From: JACTUA01 sp964551875
Lineage (GTDB): Archaea > Halobacteriota > Methanomicrobia > Methanomicrobiales > JACTUA01
Assembly: GCA_964551875.1 (NCBI GenBank)
Contig: CAZKEV010000004.1
Span: 11,335 to 75,334, forward strand
Direction: 5' to 3'
Length of the DNA stretch: 64,000 bases
In this document: positions 32,309 to 42,072 of the stretch, in pieces
How positions within the stretch are numbered: position 1 is the first letter of the stretch
Layout of the letters: the number at the start of each line of letters is the position of its first letter
The notes under the pieces: model-generated
What the model was told of the DNA's origin: nothing
The model's database searches: none
The model's input: only the letters and a program-made list of their open reading frames with translations
Program-made: the position numbers and the translations under genes

Positions 32309-35041
32309 TCAGAGCGGGGGCACCGGCGGTGTTCCCCGCAACCGCCGTACCCACTTCACCGCCTCGGGCACGAAGAACCCGGTCGAGGAGGCCAGGAGCA
32401 CGATACCCCAATCCAGCGGCCCGAGGGGTACGGTATCAAAGATCACCTGCGCCGGTCCCCAGGCAGTGATGAGGAACTGCGAGGCGATCCCGAAGAGGAA
32501 CGCTGCCCAGAGCCAGCGGTTCCGGAAGAGTCCGGTCACAAGGACGGGAGCATTCCCTGAGCCACTCGCCGCGAGGGCAAAGAACTTCTGGAAGAGGATG
32601 ATGACCGAGAAGGCCATGGTCCCGGCCCGAAGGGCCGCGCCGGGGCCTCCGCCCCGGTACAAGGTGAAGACGCCCAGGGTGACGGCGGCCATGAGGAGGC
32701 CGACGAGCACCATCTCAGCCCCGAGGCGCGGGGAGAGGATCCGCTCCCTCGGGTCCTGGGGCGGCCGCTTCATCACGTCGGGGTCGGGGGGGTTCATGGC
32801 CAGGGCAAGGGCCGGGGGGCTGTCGGTGACGATGTTCATCCAGAGGATCTGGAGGGGGGTGAGGGGGCTTGCGAGGCCTGCCATGATGGCGACGAAGATG
32901 GCGATGAGTTCCCCGACGTTGCAGGAGATGAGGTACTTCACCGCCTTCAGGATGTTTGCATAGATCACCCTTCCCTCCTCGACGGCCCGCTCGATGGAGG
33001 CGAAGTTGTCGTCGGTGATCACCATGTCGCTCGCCTCCTTTGCCACCTCGGTGCCGGTGATCCCCATGGCCACCCCGATGTCCGCCCTTTTTATGGCAGG
33101 GGCGTCGTTCACCCCATCGCCTGTCATGGCGACGATCTCCCCCCGGGCCTTGAGGGCATCCACGATGCGGAGCTTGTGCTCGGGAGAGACCCGGGCATAG
33201 ATCCCTACCCGCTCAACCAGCTCCCGGAGCCCGGCGTCGGTGACGCGGTCGAGCTCGGCGCCGGTCATGATCCCCCCGTGCTCCAAGTCGAGCTCCCGTG
33301 CCACCGCCCCCGCGGTCACGGGGTTGTCACCGGTGATCATCACCACCCGGATCCCCGCCTCCCGGCATGCCCGCACTGCCGCCCTGGCCTCGGGCCGGGG
33401 GGGATCCATCATGCCGGCCAGGCCGATGAAGACGAGGTCCCTCTCGATTTCATCATCGGGGATCTCCCCGCCGGGCAGGTCCCGGCAGGCGAACCCGAGC
33501 ACCCTGAGGGACTCCGAGGCCATCTGATGGGTGGCGGCGAGGAGGGCCTCCCGCTCAGAGGGTATGAGGTCCCGTTCGGCGTTGTCCATGAGGATCCGCG
33601 TGGACCGGGCGAGGAGCACCTCGGGTGCCCCCTTCACGTACGCCCGCCACCGGCCATCCGCGGTCCGGACCACTGTCATCATCTTCCGGGCGGAGTCGAA
33701 GGGGATCTCGGTGTGGAAGGGGTGGGCCGCAAGGAGGCTCTCCTGGTTGAGCCCCGCCTTGGCGGCGAGAACCAGGAGGCATGCCTCGGTGGGATCTCCC
33801 AGGATCCCCACCTTCCCTGTCTCACTATCCACCGAGAGGCCGCTGTTGTTGCAGAGCATCCCGGTCTCCAGGAGCGCCTGCACCCCGGGTATATCCAGGG
33901 GGGCGGTGACAGCACTGCTCTCCTCCCGGATGAACTCACCCCGTATCGCGTAGCCCTCCCCCGTGACCCGGAGGAAGGTCCCGTTCACGAGGACCCTCCT
34001 CACGGTCATCTCGTTCATGGTGAGGGTGCCGGTCTTGTCGGTGCAGATGACCGTTGCAGCCCCGAGGGTCTCCACCGCGGGAAGGCGCCGGATGATGGCG
34101 TGCTTTCCGGCCATCCGCTGCACCCCCAGGGAGAGGGTGATGGTGACCACGGCGGGAAGGCCCTCCGGGATGGCCGCAACTGCGAGGGAGACCGCGACAA
34201 GGAACATCCCGAGGGGCGGGAGGCCCCTCGCCAGGCCCACGACGAAGATCACCCCCACGATGATGAGGGCCGCGGAGGAGAGCTGCTTCCCCAGGTATTC
34301 CAGCTTCTTCTGGAGGGGCGTCGCCACTTTCGGTTCCTCGGCCACCACCCTCGCGATCTTCCCCAGCTCGGTCCGCATCCCGGTGGCGGTGACCACCGCC
34401 TTCCCCCGCCCCCGGGTGATAACGGTGCCTAGGAATACCATGTTCCCGTGGTAGTGGATGGTCTCCCCAGCCTCGCAGACCATGCCTGCATCCTTGGGCA
34501 CCGGCACCGATTCACCGGTGAGGGGGGCCTCGTCCGCTTCGAGGGCCACCGTCTCGAGAAGTCTCCCGTCGGCAGGCACCCGGTCCCCCTCCATGATGAG
34601 GACGATGTCCCCCGGCACGAGGTCCCGGGCATCGATCATCCCCTCGGTTCCGCCGCGGATGACCCGTGCCACGGGAGCGGTCATCTTCTTCAGGGCTTCC
34701 AGGGTCTTCTCGGCCCGGTACTCCTGGAGGAAGCCGATGACCCCGTTTAAGATGATGATGGCCATGATGGCTGCTGCGTCCAGCCACTCACCGAGAAGAC
34801 CGGAGATGGCGGCGGCAATGGCGAGGATCACGATGAGGAGGTCGGTGAACTGCCGGGCGAAGAGGAGGAGGACACTCTGCTTCGCCTTCTCCTGGAGCCG
34901 GTTCGGCCCGTGGACGGCGAAGCGCTCCCGGGCCTCATCCGGAGAGAGGCCCCCTGCTCCGGAACGGAGTTCCTCCAGTGCCCGGCTCGCCGGGTACGCG
35001 TGGAACGGGGCTGGTCCGGGGTTTGCATCAGGCGGGGTCAT
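32309..35041 (-). CDS. Cation-transporting P-type ATPase (type II, Ca2+-like)
   Basis: A 910-residue P-type ATPase with all key motifs: actuator 'TGESVPV', phosphorylation loop 'CTDKTGTLTMNE', nucleotide domain 'KGAPE', hinge 'MITGDNPVTA' and 'MTGDGVNDAPAIKRADIGVAMG'. The N-terminal cation-ATPase domain begins at 'ALEELRSGAGGLSPDEARERFAVHGPN'. Ten membrane helices are expected. The pattern fits the calcium (SERCA/PMCA-like) branch, exporting Ca2+ with ATP, although Na+ or Mn2+ relatives cannot be excluded. I take ATG 35041, preceded by an AGGAG site, over a longer frame from 35149. Confidence 0.9.
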   Translation of the reverse strand: MTPPDANPGPAPFHAYPASRALEELRSGAGGLSPDEARERFAVHGPNRLQEKAKQSVLLLFARQFTDLLIVILAIAAAISGLLGEWLDAAAIMAIIILNGVIGFLQEYRAEKTLEALKKMTAPVARVIRGGTEGMIDARDLVPGDIVLIMEGDRVPADGRLLETVALEADEAPLTGESVPVPKDAGMVCEAGETIHYHGNMVFLGTVITRGRGKAVVTATGMRTELGKIARVVAEEPKVATPLQKKLEYLGKQLSSAALIIVGVIFVVGLARGLPPLGMFLVAVSLAVAAIPEGLPAVVTITLSLGVQRMAGKHAIIRRLPAVETLGAATVICTDKTGTLTMNEMTVRRVLVNGTFLRVTGEGYAIRGEFIREESSAVTAPLDIPGVQALLETGMLCNNSGLSVDSETGKVGILGDPTEACLLVLAAKAGLNQESLLAAHPFHTEIPFDSARKMMTVVRTADGRWRAYVKGAPEVLLARSTRILMDNAERDLIPSEREALLAATHQMASESLRVLGFACRDLPGGEIPDDEIERDLVFIGLAGMMDPPRPEARAAVRACREAGIRVVMITGDNPVTAGAVARELDLEHGGIMTGAELDRVTDAGLRELVERVGIYARVSPEHKLRIVDALKARGEIVAMTGDGVNDAPAIKRADIGVAMGITGTEVAKEASDMVITDDNFASIERAVEEGRVIYANILKAVKYLISCNVGELIAIFVAIMAGLASPLTPLQILWMNIVTDSPPALALAMNPPDPDVMKRPPQDPRERILSPRLGAEMVLVGLLMAAVTLGVFTLYRGGGPGAALRAGTMAFSVIILFQKFFALAASGSGNAPVLVTGLFRNRWLWAAFLFGIASQFLITAWGPAQVIFDTVPLGPLDWGIVLLASSTGFFVPEAVKWVRRLRGTPPVPPL

Positions 35042-35269
35042 GGAGAATGCTCCTGGAAAGCGTCGCATGATAACGGATCCCGGCAGGAAGACCCCGGGGA
35101 CCGGTGAAGGCACGCGGAATGAATGAGTAAAAATCAGCAGGATGAGCATTTAATATGTAGGATCCTGCCAACCGGCAGGGGACCGGATCGGGCTTGCAGG
35201 GGGCAGGAGCATTCCTGCAGGGAAGCGTGATCTCCCGGCAGGAGTCGGTAAAAACCGTGAATCGAAGGA

Positions 35270-35380
35270 TGCTGCGGGCGGGATTCGAGCCCGCGATCTC
35301 CAGATATCCCAGATAATGGCGCTCCGACGTTCGCGAAAACCCTATGAGTCTGGCGCCCTAACCGGCTAGGCCACCGCAGC
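35270..35380 (-). tRNA. tRNA-Met(CAT), elongator type, with intron
   Basis: On the minus strand the gene runs from 35380 to 35270. Acceptor strands GCTGCGG and CCGCAGC pair perfectly, followed by discriminator A; no CCA is encoded. The anticodon stem CCAGA/TCTGG closes a loop with CAT after U33. A 37-base intron (35306-35342) interrupts after base 37, the usual archaeal position. The T arm is GCGGG/CCCGC around CTCGAAT. The spliced length is 74. The 'GCGCCAGACTCATA' context matches elongator rather than initiator or Ile2 tRNA. Confidence 0.88.
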
Positions 35381-35490
35381 GCTGAAATTTACATACTAAA
35401 GAGGCGATCGGCTTTCATAAAGGTTCTCATGCCGCATCCTGTTTCCCTCCGTCGGGGAACTGCCTGGGGGGAAAAGAGAGAGATGGGGAT

Positions 35491-36087
35491 CTAGTATCCG
35501 CCGCCGCCACCGCCGTAATAGGTGGTCGGCAGTGCCGTGGTCCTCGCAGTTGTCGGGGCTGTGGTGGTGGTCGTCGGCATGGGTGTCACCTGGACCGGCG
35601 TGCTTATTGTCGTTGTGAGGGCCAGCGTCACGATGCCCGATGGGCTTATGACGAACCATACGTTGTTGATGCCGTACCCCCTCACGTCCCCGGGAGCTGC
35701 ATCATTCGCATAGTAATAGAGGGGCCATCCCTTCCATGTGGTCTGCTTCTGCCCGTCGGCACGGGTGATCTCGCCGAAGTCAGCGGAATTGAGCGGTGGG
35801 GAGACCTTGATGGTCGCGGCATGGAAGGCTGGCCAGGCGCCCGGGCAGCCGGCGGTGCAGACGCTCGTCCCGGTACCCGGGGTGTCCTTCGCGAAGTAAT
35901 AGAGAGTCTTCCCGGTCGCGTCAGCAAGGATCTGGCCGTACTGCGGGTTCGAGGCCAGCTTGATGGTGTCTGGAACAGGAGTCGGCGTAGGAGTCACCTG
36001 CTGCACGGCAGGACCCTGGGAACATCCTGCGACAAGCATCGCTCCTGCGAGGAGCAGGAGGATGACCGGAGATACGATCTTCTTCAT
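35491..36087 (-). CDS. Lipoprotein with paired 'secreted repeat' domains
   Basis: A 198-residue lipoprotein: signal peptide with lipobox 'LVAGC' (Cys about 22), then a Thr/Pro spacer. Two copies of the Lipoprotein_15-type repeat follow ('GQILADATGKTLYYFAKDTPGTGTSVCTAGCPGAWPAF' and 'FGEITRADGQKQTTWKGWPLYYYANDAAPGD'), then a Thr-rich tail ending in a glycine run. The repeat is widespread in bacteria and archaea with no firm function. The Thr-rich stretch suggests glycosylation at the cell surface. Confidence 0.8.
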   Translation of the reverse strand: MKKIVSPVILLLLAGAMLVAGCSQGPAVQQVTPTPTPVPDTIKLASNPQYGQILADATGKTLYYFAKDTPGTGTSVCTAGCPGAWPAFHAATIKVSPPLNSADFGEITRADGQKQTTWKGWPLYYYANDAAPGDVRGYGINNVWFVISPSGIVTLALTTTISTPVQVTPMPTTTTTAPTTARTTALPTTYYGGGGGGY

Positions 36088-36168
36088 CAGGATCACTTCC
36101 CGTGAACGTGGAGTGTCGGGATTCTCCGTCTATTTATAGGTATCCCCCATGCTCCCGCTCCCCCCCCT

Positions 36169-36318
36169 TCACCATATCCCGGGCACCAGCCGGTACTGCA
36201 CCCTGGAAGCGTACTCGGCATAGCCCGGGAGCTCCTCCTGGAGGGTGCGGTCCTCCCGGGCAGTGCGGATGAGGGTCACCCCCATGGCGAGGGCGGCGAG
36301 GGGGAGGGTCCCCGCCTC
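36169..36318 (-). pseudogene. C-terminal remnant of an ICMT-like methyltransferase
   Basis: About 50 codons ('GTLPLAALAMGVTLIRTAREDRTLQEELPGYAEYASRVQYRLVPGIW') matching the end of isoprenylcysteine methyltransferase-like proteins, as in the gene at 3-440. The N-terminal part is absent: the region upstream is occupied by the COG2426 gene in another frame. The two proteins differ too much for this to be a recent copy of that gene. Confidence 0.6.
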
Positions 36319-37006
36319 ATCCCCGGTTGAAGTACCTGCGGGAGAGCCAGTAGATGAGGATCCCTGCCGCGATGAGGACGAAGACGGCAGCCGCCCCCAG
36401 GAAGAAGTTCGCGAGGAAAGCCTGCTGGAGATACAGGGTGGCAACCGCGATCCCGAAGGACCCGGTGACGGCACCGAGAGCGATGGCCCCCATCACCTCC
36501 CGCCGGCTCATGCCCAGGAGCCGGCCGACGATGGACCCCCGCACCCCCCCGCTCCCGAAGAAGGGGACCATAACCATGACCACGATCCCGAAGAAGTAGA
36601 GCCCGGAGAGCCAGGGACGACTGGCCAGGAACTCACTCCCTCCGTGGATGAACCGCCGGATCCAGGGGCCGAGGATGGGGATCTTCTCTGCCAGATCAAA
36701 GTTCCAGACCATGAAGAGCCCCACTTCAAGGTCCACGAGGGCGATGGAGCCGGCGATGGCCCACCAGGGCAGCCCGAGGAGGATCCCGAGGGGGATCACC
36801 GTCTCCTTTCCTGCCGGCGGGAGCTCGTAAACGAGCATGAGGGTGGCGATGGAGAGCATCGTCCCGCTGCCGAAGGCGAGGGATAGAGCCAGCAGGTGGA
36901 GGGCGAGGAGGAGGAGGGGGAGGGTGAGGCGGAGCCCCCGGTCCGCGAGGGGGCTCACCGGGAAGATGGCGTCCGCGTCATCCCCGTCCTTCCATGGCTG
37001 GTCCAT
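36317..37006 (-). CDS. Small multidrug export protein (COG2426) family
   Basis: A 229-residue membrane protein with about six hydrophobic segments, including 'LYFFGIVVMVMVPFFGSGGVRGSIVGRLLGMSRREVMGAIALGAVTGS', the conserved core of the COG2426 'small multi-drug export' family. The transported substrate is not known. The first 15 codons are repeated at 40688-40731 directly after the CorC-type gene. That was probably its original upstream neighbour before a 3.7-kb insertion. Confidence 0.78.
   Translation of the reverse strand: MDQPWKDGDDADAIFPVSPLADRGLRLTLPLLLLALHLLALSLAFGSGTMLSIATLMLVYELPPAGKETVIPLGILLGLPWWAIAGSIALVDLEVGLFMVWNFDLAEKIPILGPWIRRFIHGGSEFLASRPWLSGLYFFGIVVMVMVPFFGSGGVRGSIVGRLLGMSRREVMGAIALGAVTGSFGIAVATLYLQQAFLANFFLGAAAVFVLIAAGILIYWLSRRYFNRG
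36963..37006 (-). repeat. 44-bp end repeat, copy 1 (5' end of COG2426 gene)
   Basis: Bases 36963-37006 and 40688-40731 are identical at 43 of 44 positions and in the same orientation. Each begins with the ATG of the COG2426 gene on the minus strand. They flank the segment carrying the secreted protease-like gene and its partner. Confidence 0.8.
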
Positions 37007-37389
37007 TTGCTATCACGAATCCGGGCCCTTTCCAGAAAGATCAAGTCCTATTACCACAAGAATTTATTCGTGATGCCTGAAGTAGGGATAGGGTTCTCCA
37101 TGTTCCATTTCCATGAAACAAAGAAAAAATATAACCCCTTGCGGCATTGAGAACCAAATTAGCAATTTAATCGCGATGGATAGGTGAATTATCGAAAATA
37201 AAATCAGAATATATATATCGTATAAACAAGGAGCCTACCTCGATTCACATCTCTATCTCGGTGAGGTACATGGGGAGAGGAATTGATCGGATTGAGTGTC
37301 AGGCTGGAAGGGAGGAAGCCTGAACTTACCCTTCTCTGTTATTCTCCGGGTTGCATGTGAGGTTCAGGAAATGGGAGGTTACAAGAGTT
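37007..37389 (+). promoter_or_regulatory. AT-rich upstream region of the first protease-like gene
   Basis: No gene here. The stretch is far more AT-rich than its left neighbour. It contains TATA-like tracts (around 37205-37222, 'ATATATATATCG'), and a GGGAGG ribosome site directly before the ATG at 37390. A long leader is likely if the TATA tract is used. Confidence 0.4.
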
Positions 37390-40002
37390 ATGAGAATGGA
37401 AACGCTGTTCGGAGTCTTTCTTCTGCTGATGATCATTGGCACGCCAGTACTCGCAGGTAAAGTTAATACTGGTGGTTCGCCCGGGAAATCTGGAACATCG
37501 ATAGAAGCGACCCTAAAAATTACGCCTCACTGGGTGAAAACCTATGGGTGGACCATCGATAAATCGGTGGATTCTGAATTATTGGAGTTGCTAGAAGGCA
37601 CCACCGGGACTTCAGTCTATACGATTATAGTTTCAAAGGATGACGGAACCGAAGAAGCCTGGGTTGATGGTGAGATCTGCGTCGCCAACGCAGGTGAATA
37701 CCCGACAGAAGGTCTCGGCATCACGGCAGACCTGACAGACGGGTATACTCCACCTGTAGAAAAACTGGCGAGCACGCTTGTAGATATAAGCAATACCCCT
37801 GTCCTTAATCCGCAAGAGATGGCATGTTACGACTATCGCATCGATATTCCCACCACAGGTGGGGATAAACCGCAACCCGTTGCCGAAGGAACATACAAAG
37901 TGACAGCCCACGTCACCATCACGAATCACGGAGGGCACCCGAATGAGCCCTTCGGTCCAAGCCCCAAGGATACCACGATATTCATCTCGAATCCCCTTAT
38001 TGTCCATGATTCTGCTACAGTCATTGACACAAACGGAGAATCCTGGGAGATACATGACGACAGCTCCCTTCTTTACAGCAGGAACTACGATTGCAGTGCT
38101 GACCATCAAGACAACACTGCGACCATCACCTACCCTGATGATATCTCATCAGGTCCGTCAGACTCAACCCGGGTGACGGTCATCTGCCATCCCGAAGGCG
38201 GTACCCACCAGATCCAGAATCCCGTGGCAAATCCGAATTACCTGGTTATGAGTACACCCGGTAGTGTAACCGTTACAGCGAAAGTAAATCCTGTGCCCGA
38301 ACTCCTCCCAGCCACGGTTCATGTACAGCGACTCGATCCTGATACACATGCCGCAGAGGATCTCGGGCAACTCTTCGACGATCAGACCAATGGTGACGCG
38401 TTGCCGGGTGACAGTATCTTCACCAACCAGTTCCAGTTCAATGAGCCTGCAGCCGGTAAGATTCACCTGAGAGTAACCGCTTCTTATAGTAGTGGCATAA
38501 GCCCGGTTCATTCGACGATCTTCCTCATCGATGTCGTATCTCTGCCAGCGCAGGATGAAATCGATACGGCACTGGCGATCACGAGCGAAGCCTCGCAGCA
38601 GTTTCGCGGATTGAGCCAGCAGTATCCCAGAAGCCAGGCCAGGGAAATGGTTATTGAGAATCTCGAGAGCGATCCGGATGTTCAGGATGTGGCCCTCGGT
38701 GATGATGGCACGACAGTGACTATAACCTTCAACTCACATCTGGAAACAGCACTTCTTACGGGCGATGAAAATACGCATGGTTCACCCTATAGCAATCAGG
38801 CATTTGTGGCAACAAGCATTTTTTCTTCCTTCAGTCAGGAATGTAATCATATAAACGATAAATTGAATGAAAATTCATGTATCAGGTCAAAGATTCTTGC
38901 TGATCAAGCATTTGACCTTGAAGAGGTCAGCAATTTAGAAAACTATGGAGTCGTGTATATCTCGACCCACGGAGGAATGGTGAATAACGATGTCTCGTTC
39001 ATGACAGGTGAACGAGTGTTGGGTCTCAATAGTCTGATCCACCTCGGAGATTGGATAACAGGAAAGATAATACCGACAGGAGCGGACGGTGAGATTTATT
39101 GGGCTATCAAACCCAGTTATATATCAACCTATGCCACGGCGTTCCCCAGAAGCCTGATTGTCATATCGGCCTGTAATAGCCTTAACGGGGATTCGATGGC
39201 AAATGCTTTCTTTTCGAAAGGTGCAGGTGCCTATGTCGGATATACCTATACAGTAAGCGGATTGCTGGCGAGAGATCTGGATGAGGCATTATTCGATAAA
39301 CTGGCAACCGGCGAAACACTTCAACAGGCCTTCAACGAATGGACCTTAGATGAAAGAACTGACCCGTCCGACTGGGACGATACCGGCCGCCATGCCGTTT
39401 ACGAGTTCCGGGGAGACGGGGGGCTGACCTTACCGAAAGACCGGATAATCAATGGCAAATTTGAAACCGGGAATGTCGCGGGCTGGACCGCCGGATACGC
39501 CTGCTGCGGGGATTTCACCCAGTTTGGCACCCCCGGGGGCTATGCAGTTCCCATCGGCGGCAATGTCAAAGAAGGAAATTATGCTCTCCGCCTAGGGAGA
39601 TGGGACCAGATCTACACGGGGGGTCTCTCAGGACCCCCGGCTCCCGGAACGGAACCTTCGGGTTATGACTATATATACCAGGATGTAGGGGTTCCATCCT
39701 CAGGCAATCCAGCCCTGAAATTCTCATACAACATTCAGACCTATGATACTGCACTCTGGGATTGGTTCGATGTATATATCAAAAACCCGGCAACAGAGGC
39801 TAATTTAGCCACGGTTGTTGATCACGACGGAAAACCCGGATCTAATTATGGCGAGTACTGGAACGGTGGCTGGAAGGATATTTCATACGACCTCACTCCC
39901 TGGAAAGGCCAGACCGTACGGGTTTGGTTCGGGGATCGACAGGACGGATGGGGCGACCAGATGGCTGTCTTCATCGATGATGTTTCTCTCCCTTGCACCT
40001 AA
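37390..40002 (+). CDS. Secreted clan-CD protease-like protein, paralogue 1
   Basis: An 870-residue exported protein. A signal peptide (1-23) is followed by beta-rich adhesion-type regions (about 25-390). A central domain has His527 in 'YISTHGG' and Cys595 in 'VISACNSL', the spacing and context of the His/Cys dyad in clan CD peptidases (caspase, gingipain and CHAT families). The C terminus (about 690-870, 'NGKFETGNVAGW... FIDDVSLPC') is a jelly-roll, sugar- or protein-binding type domain. I chose ATG 37390 for its strong GGGAGG ribosome site. The protease call is inference from motif context. A paralogue lies at 42554-45622 and a small membrane partner follows. Confidence 0.6.
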   Translation: MRMETLFGVFLLLMIIGTPVLAGKVNTGGSPGKSGTSIEATLKITPHWVKTYGWTIDKSVDSELLELLEGTTGTSVYTIIVSKDDGTEEAWVDGEICVANAGEYPTEGLGITADLTDGYTPPVEKLASTLVDISNTPVLNPQEMACYDYRIDIPTTGGDKPQPVAEGTYKVTAHVTITNHGGHPNEPFGPSPKDTTIFISNPLIVHDSATVIDTNGESWEIHDDSSLLYSRNYDCSADHQDNTATITYPDDISSGPSDSTRVTVICHPEGGTHQIQNPVANPNYLVMSTPGSVTVTAKVNPVPELLPATVHVQRLDPDTHAAEDLGQLFDDQTNGDALPGDSIFTNQFQFNEPAAGKIHLRVTASYSSGISPVHSTIFLIDVVSLPAQDEIDTALAITSEASQQFRGLSQQYPRSQAREMVIENLESDPDVQDVALGDDGTTVTITFNSHLETALLTGDENTHGSPYSNQAFVATSIFSSFSQECNHINDKLNENSCIRSKILADQAFDLEEVSNLENYGVVYISTHGGMVNNDVSFMTGERVLGLNSLIHLGDWITGKIIPTGADGEIYWAIKPSYISTYATAFPRSLIVISACNSLNGDSMANAFFSKGAGAYVGYTYTVSGLLARDLDEALFDKLATGETLQQAFNEWTLDERTDPSDWDDTGRHAVYEFRGDGGLTLPKDRIINGKFETGNVAGWTAGYACCGDFTQFGTPGGYAVPIGGNVKEGNYALRLGRWDQIYTGGLSGPPAPGTEPSGYDYIYQDVGVPSSGNPALKFSYNIQTYDTALWDWFDVYIKNPATEANLATVVDHDGKPGSNYGEYWNGGWKDISYDLTPWKGQTVRVWFGDRQDGWGDQMAVFIDDVSLPCT

Positions 40003-40097
40003 ATTTTTTATGGAACATCAGAATAAATGGCGGAATTGAACAAAGATCCCATTCAATTAATTTTATTATGGGGAGCTGCCGATTCTAGTTTGATCTT

Positions 40098-40577
40098 ATG
40101 CGAAAAATTTTCCTTTTCATGGGAATCGCAGTTCTTGCTATCATTATTATATATTACTCTGGGATATTAATGAAAAGGCAAGGTGAAAGCATAAAATTGA
40201 CAGGTTTCCAAAATGGCAATATTATGGAACTTTCTCAGCAATCGAAAGAATTCGAACCGATCAAACAGCAGGTTGAAGAATTGTTTATCCATGCAAATGA
40301 CTCGCTGAAGCTCATCGTCACAGATGAAACCATAGCTCAATATAAAACACGCGGTGCAATTGAAATTCGTTATTCTGAACCTCGTGAGTTTACGATTCAA
40401 GGGAACTTGAACCGACCGATAAAGGTTGATGGCCTCTTGCTAACTTTTGTCAATGACCGTGCGGTGATATTCTATAGCGTGAACGGGCGATATTCCTCGG
40501 GGCCTTTGGTAAATACAGCCGATAATGTGAAGGACGTTAAACAATATATAACGAACATCGCGATGAATCTCGATTGA
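40098..40577 (+). CDS. Membrane-anchored small protein downstream of the protease-like gene
   Basis: A 159-residue protein with one N-terminal membrane helix (residues 4-24) and an extracellular-type domain ('EPIKQQVEELFIHANDSLKLIVTDETIAQYK... RPIKVDGLLLTFVNDRAVIFYSVNGRYSSGPL'). No known family. It follows the secreted protease-like gene by about 95 bases. A decayed homologue stands in the same relative place after the second paralogue (46352-46764), so the two genes probably belong together, for example as enzyme and inhibitor or anchor. Confidence 0.6.
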   Translation: MRKIFLFMGIAVLAIIIIYYSGILMKRQGESIKLTGFQNGNIMELSQQSKEFEPIKQQVEELFIHANDSLKLIVTDETIAQYKTRGAIEIRYSEPREFTIQGNLNRPIKVDGLLLTFVNDRAVIFYSVNGRYSSGPLVNTADNVKDVKQYITNIAMNLD

Positions 40578-40687
40578 AATATCTTTATTCTGAGTGAAGG
40601 GATGATGATTTCGAGTAATTTTTCTTATATACTTGTGAGAGTGCAAGCGGGAGAGAGGAGATACTCTCTCCCTTACCTTTAGCAGAA

Positions 40688-40731
40688 AAGATGGCGTCCG
40701 CGTCATCCCCGTCCTTCCAGGGCTGGTCCAT
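40688..40731 (-). repeat. 44-bp end repeat, copy 2
   Basis: A partner of 36963-37006 with one mismatch. Its ATG lies 3 bases past the stop of the CorC-type gene, the place where the next gene of an operon would start. The frame is lost after 15 codons. Confidence 0.8.
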
Positions 40732-40734
40732 AAA

Positions 40735-42072
40735 TCACCTGCCTGGAGAATCCGGGGCGGGCGCCGCAGGGGGAGGCACCAGGAGCACCTTGTCCACCCG
40801 TTTGCCGTCCATGTCCACCACCTCGAAGCGGTAGCCGTTCCAGGAGACATGCTCCCCGGGTTCTGGGATGTGCCCCAGGGAGTAGACCAGGAACCCCGCG
40901 ATGGTCCGGTAGTACCCTTCCCCCTCTTCAGGGAGGGGGCCGAAACCGAACCGTTCCCTCAGGTCCTCGATGGGGAGGATCCCTTCGATGAGATAGGAGC
41001 CGTCGTCCCGGCTCACGATATCAGGCCCCTTCCCATGGTCCCAGGCGGGGATGGAGCCGATGATGGCCTCGATGATGTCATGGAAGGTGAGGATGCCGGC
41101 AATGGTCCCGTACTCGTCGGTGACAAGGGCGATGTGGGCCCGGGAGGTCCGGAGGTGCTCGAGCACCGTGAGGGCCGGCCTCCCCTCGGGGATATAGAGG
41201 GGCTCCCTGAGGATGGATGCGAGATCGGGCTTCCTCCCTGCCATCACCTGGGAGAGGAGGTCCCGGACGGTGATGACCCCGGCGATGGAGTCCAGGGAAT
41301 CCCGGTATACCGGGTACCACGTATGACCGCCCGAGGTGATCTTCTCCCAGTTCTCGTCGGGGGGAGCGTTCAGGTCCAGTGCCACGATCTCGGGGCGCGG
41401 GGTCATCAGGGCCTCCACCCGCCGGTCCCCGAACCTGAAGACCGCCTCCATCATGTCCTGCTCGGCTGCCTCCAGGATCCCTGCCCGCCTCCCCTCCTCG
41501 AGCATGGAACGGATCTCCTCCTCGGTGACGGCCGGCTTCTCGTGGGGTGGTATGCCGAGGAGGCGGAGTATGAGATCCGTGGAAGAGCTGACGAGCCAGA
41601 CCGCGGGGGATGCGAGCCGGGAGAGGGCCCGCATGGGCCGGGAGAAGAGGGAGGCGATCTCAACGGGGGTGTGGAGGCCGATCCGCTTCGGGACCAGCTC
41701 CCCGAGGACCAGGGTGAGGAAGGTGATGGCGAGGACAACGATGCCGATGCTCGCGAGCCCTGCATAGGATGCGGTGGTGGGGATGGAGAGGAAGAAGGGC
41801 TCGAGGTACGCTGCGACCCGGGTCCCCCCGAAGGCCCCGGCCAGGATCCCGATGAGGGTGATCCCGAGCTGGACGGTGGAGAGGAACCGGTTCGGGTCCT
41901 CGGCGAGTTCCAGGGCCGCACCCGCACCTGCATCCCCCCCTTCGGCCCGCTTTCGGAGAAGCGCCCTCCGGGCCGAGATCAGGGCGAACTCGACCATGGA
42001 GAAGAGGCCGTTTGCGAAGATGAGGAGGAGGACGATGACAAGATCCAGGGTCAGGGACACGGGATACTCCAC
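40735..42072 (-). CDS. CNNM/CorC (HlyC)-family membrane protein
   Basis: A 445-residue protein. A DUF21/CNNM membrane domain (about 1-190, 'NGLFSMVEFALISARRALLRKRAEGGD') is followed by two CBS domains (about 205-325, 'MTPRPEIVALDLNAP' and 'VTDEYGTIAGILTFHDIIEAIIG'). The C-terminal CorC_HlyC domain ('DGSYLIEGILPIEDLRERFGF') completes it. The family exports or senses magnesium or cobalt, with CBS domains binding adenine nucleotides. It was probably cotranscribed with the COG2426 gene, whose start is still present 3 bases after its stop. Confidence 0.9.
   Translation of the reverse strand: MEYPVSLTLDLVIVLLLIFANGLFSMVEFALISARRALLRKRAEGGDAGAGAALELAEDPNRFLSTVQLGITLIGILAGAFGGTRVAAYLEPFFLSIPTTASYAGLASIGIVVLAITFLTLVLGELVPKRIGLHTPVEIASLFSRPMRALSRLASPAVWLVSSSTDLILRLLGIPPHEKPAVTEEEIRSMLEEGRRAGILEAAEQDMMEAVFRFGDRRVEALMTPRPEIVALDLNAPPDENWEKITSGGHTWYPVYRDSLDSIAGVITVRDLLSQVMAGRKPDLASILREPLYIPEGRPALTVLEHLRTSRAHIALVTDEYGTIAGILTFHDIIEAIIGSIPAWDHGKGPDIVSRDDGSYLIEGILPIEDLRERFGFGPLPEEGEGYYRTIAGFLVYSLGHIPEPGEHVSWNGYRFEVVDMDGKRVDKVLLVPPPAAPAPDSPGR

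Noticed and set aside
33176..34432. Long plus-strand open frame (418 codons)
   Set aside because: Antisense to the P-type ATPase; low-complexity Gly/Pro/His/Arg translation with no domain.
36169..36318. ICMT fragment as another cassette-type copy of the gene at 3-440
   Set aside because: The two C termini are too different in sequence to be a recent copied end.
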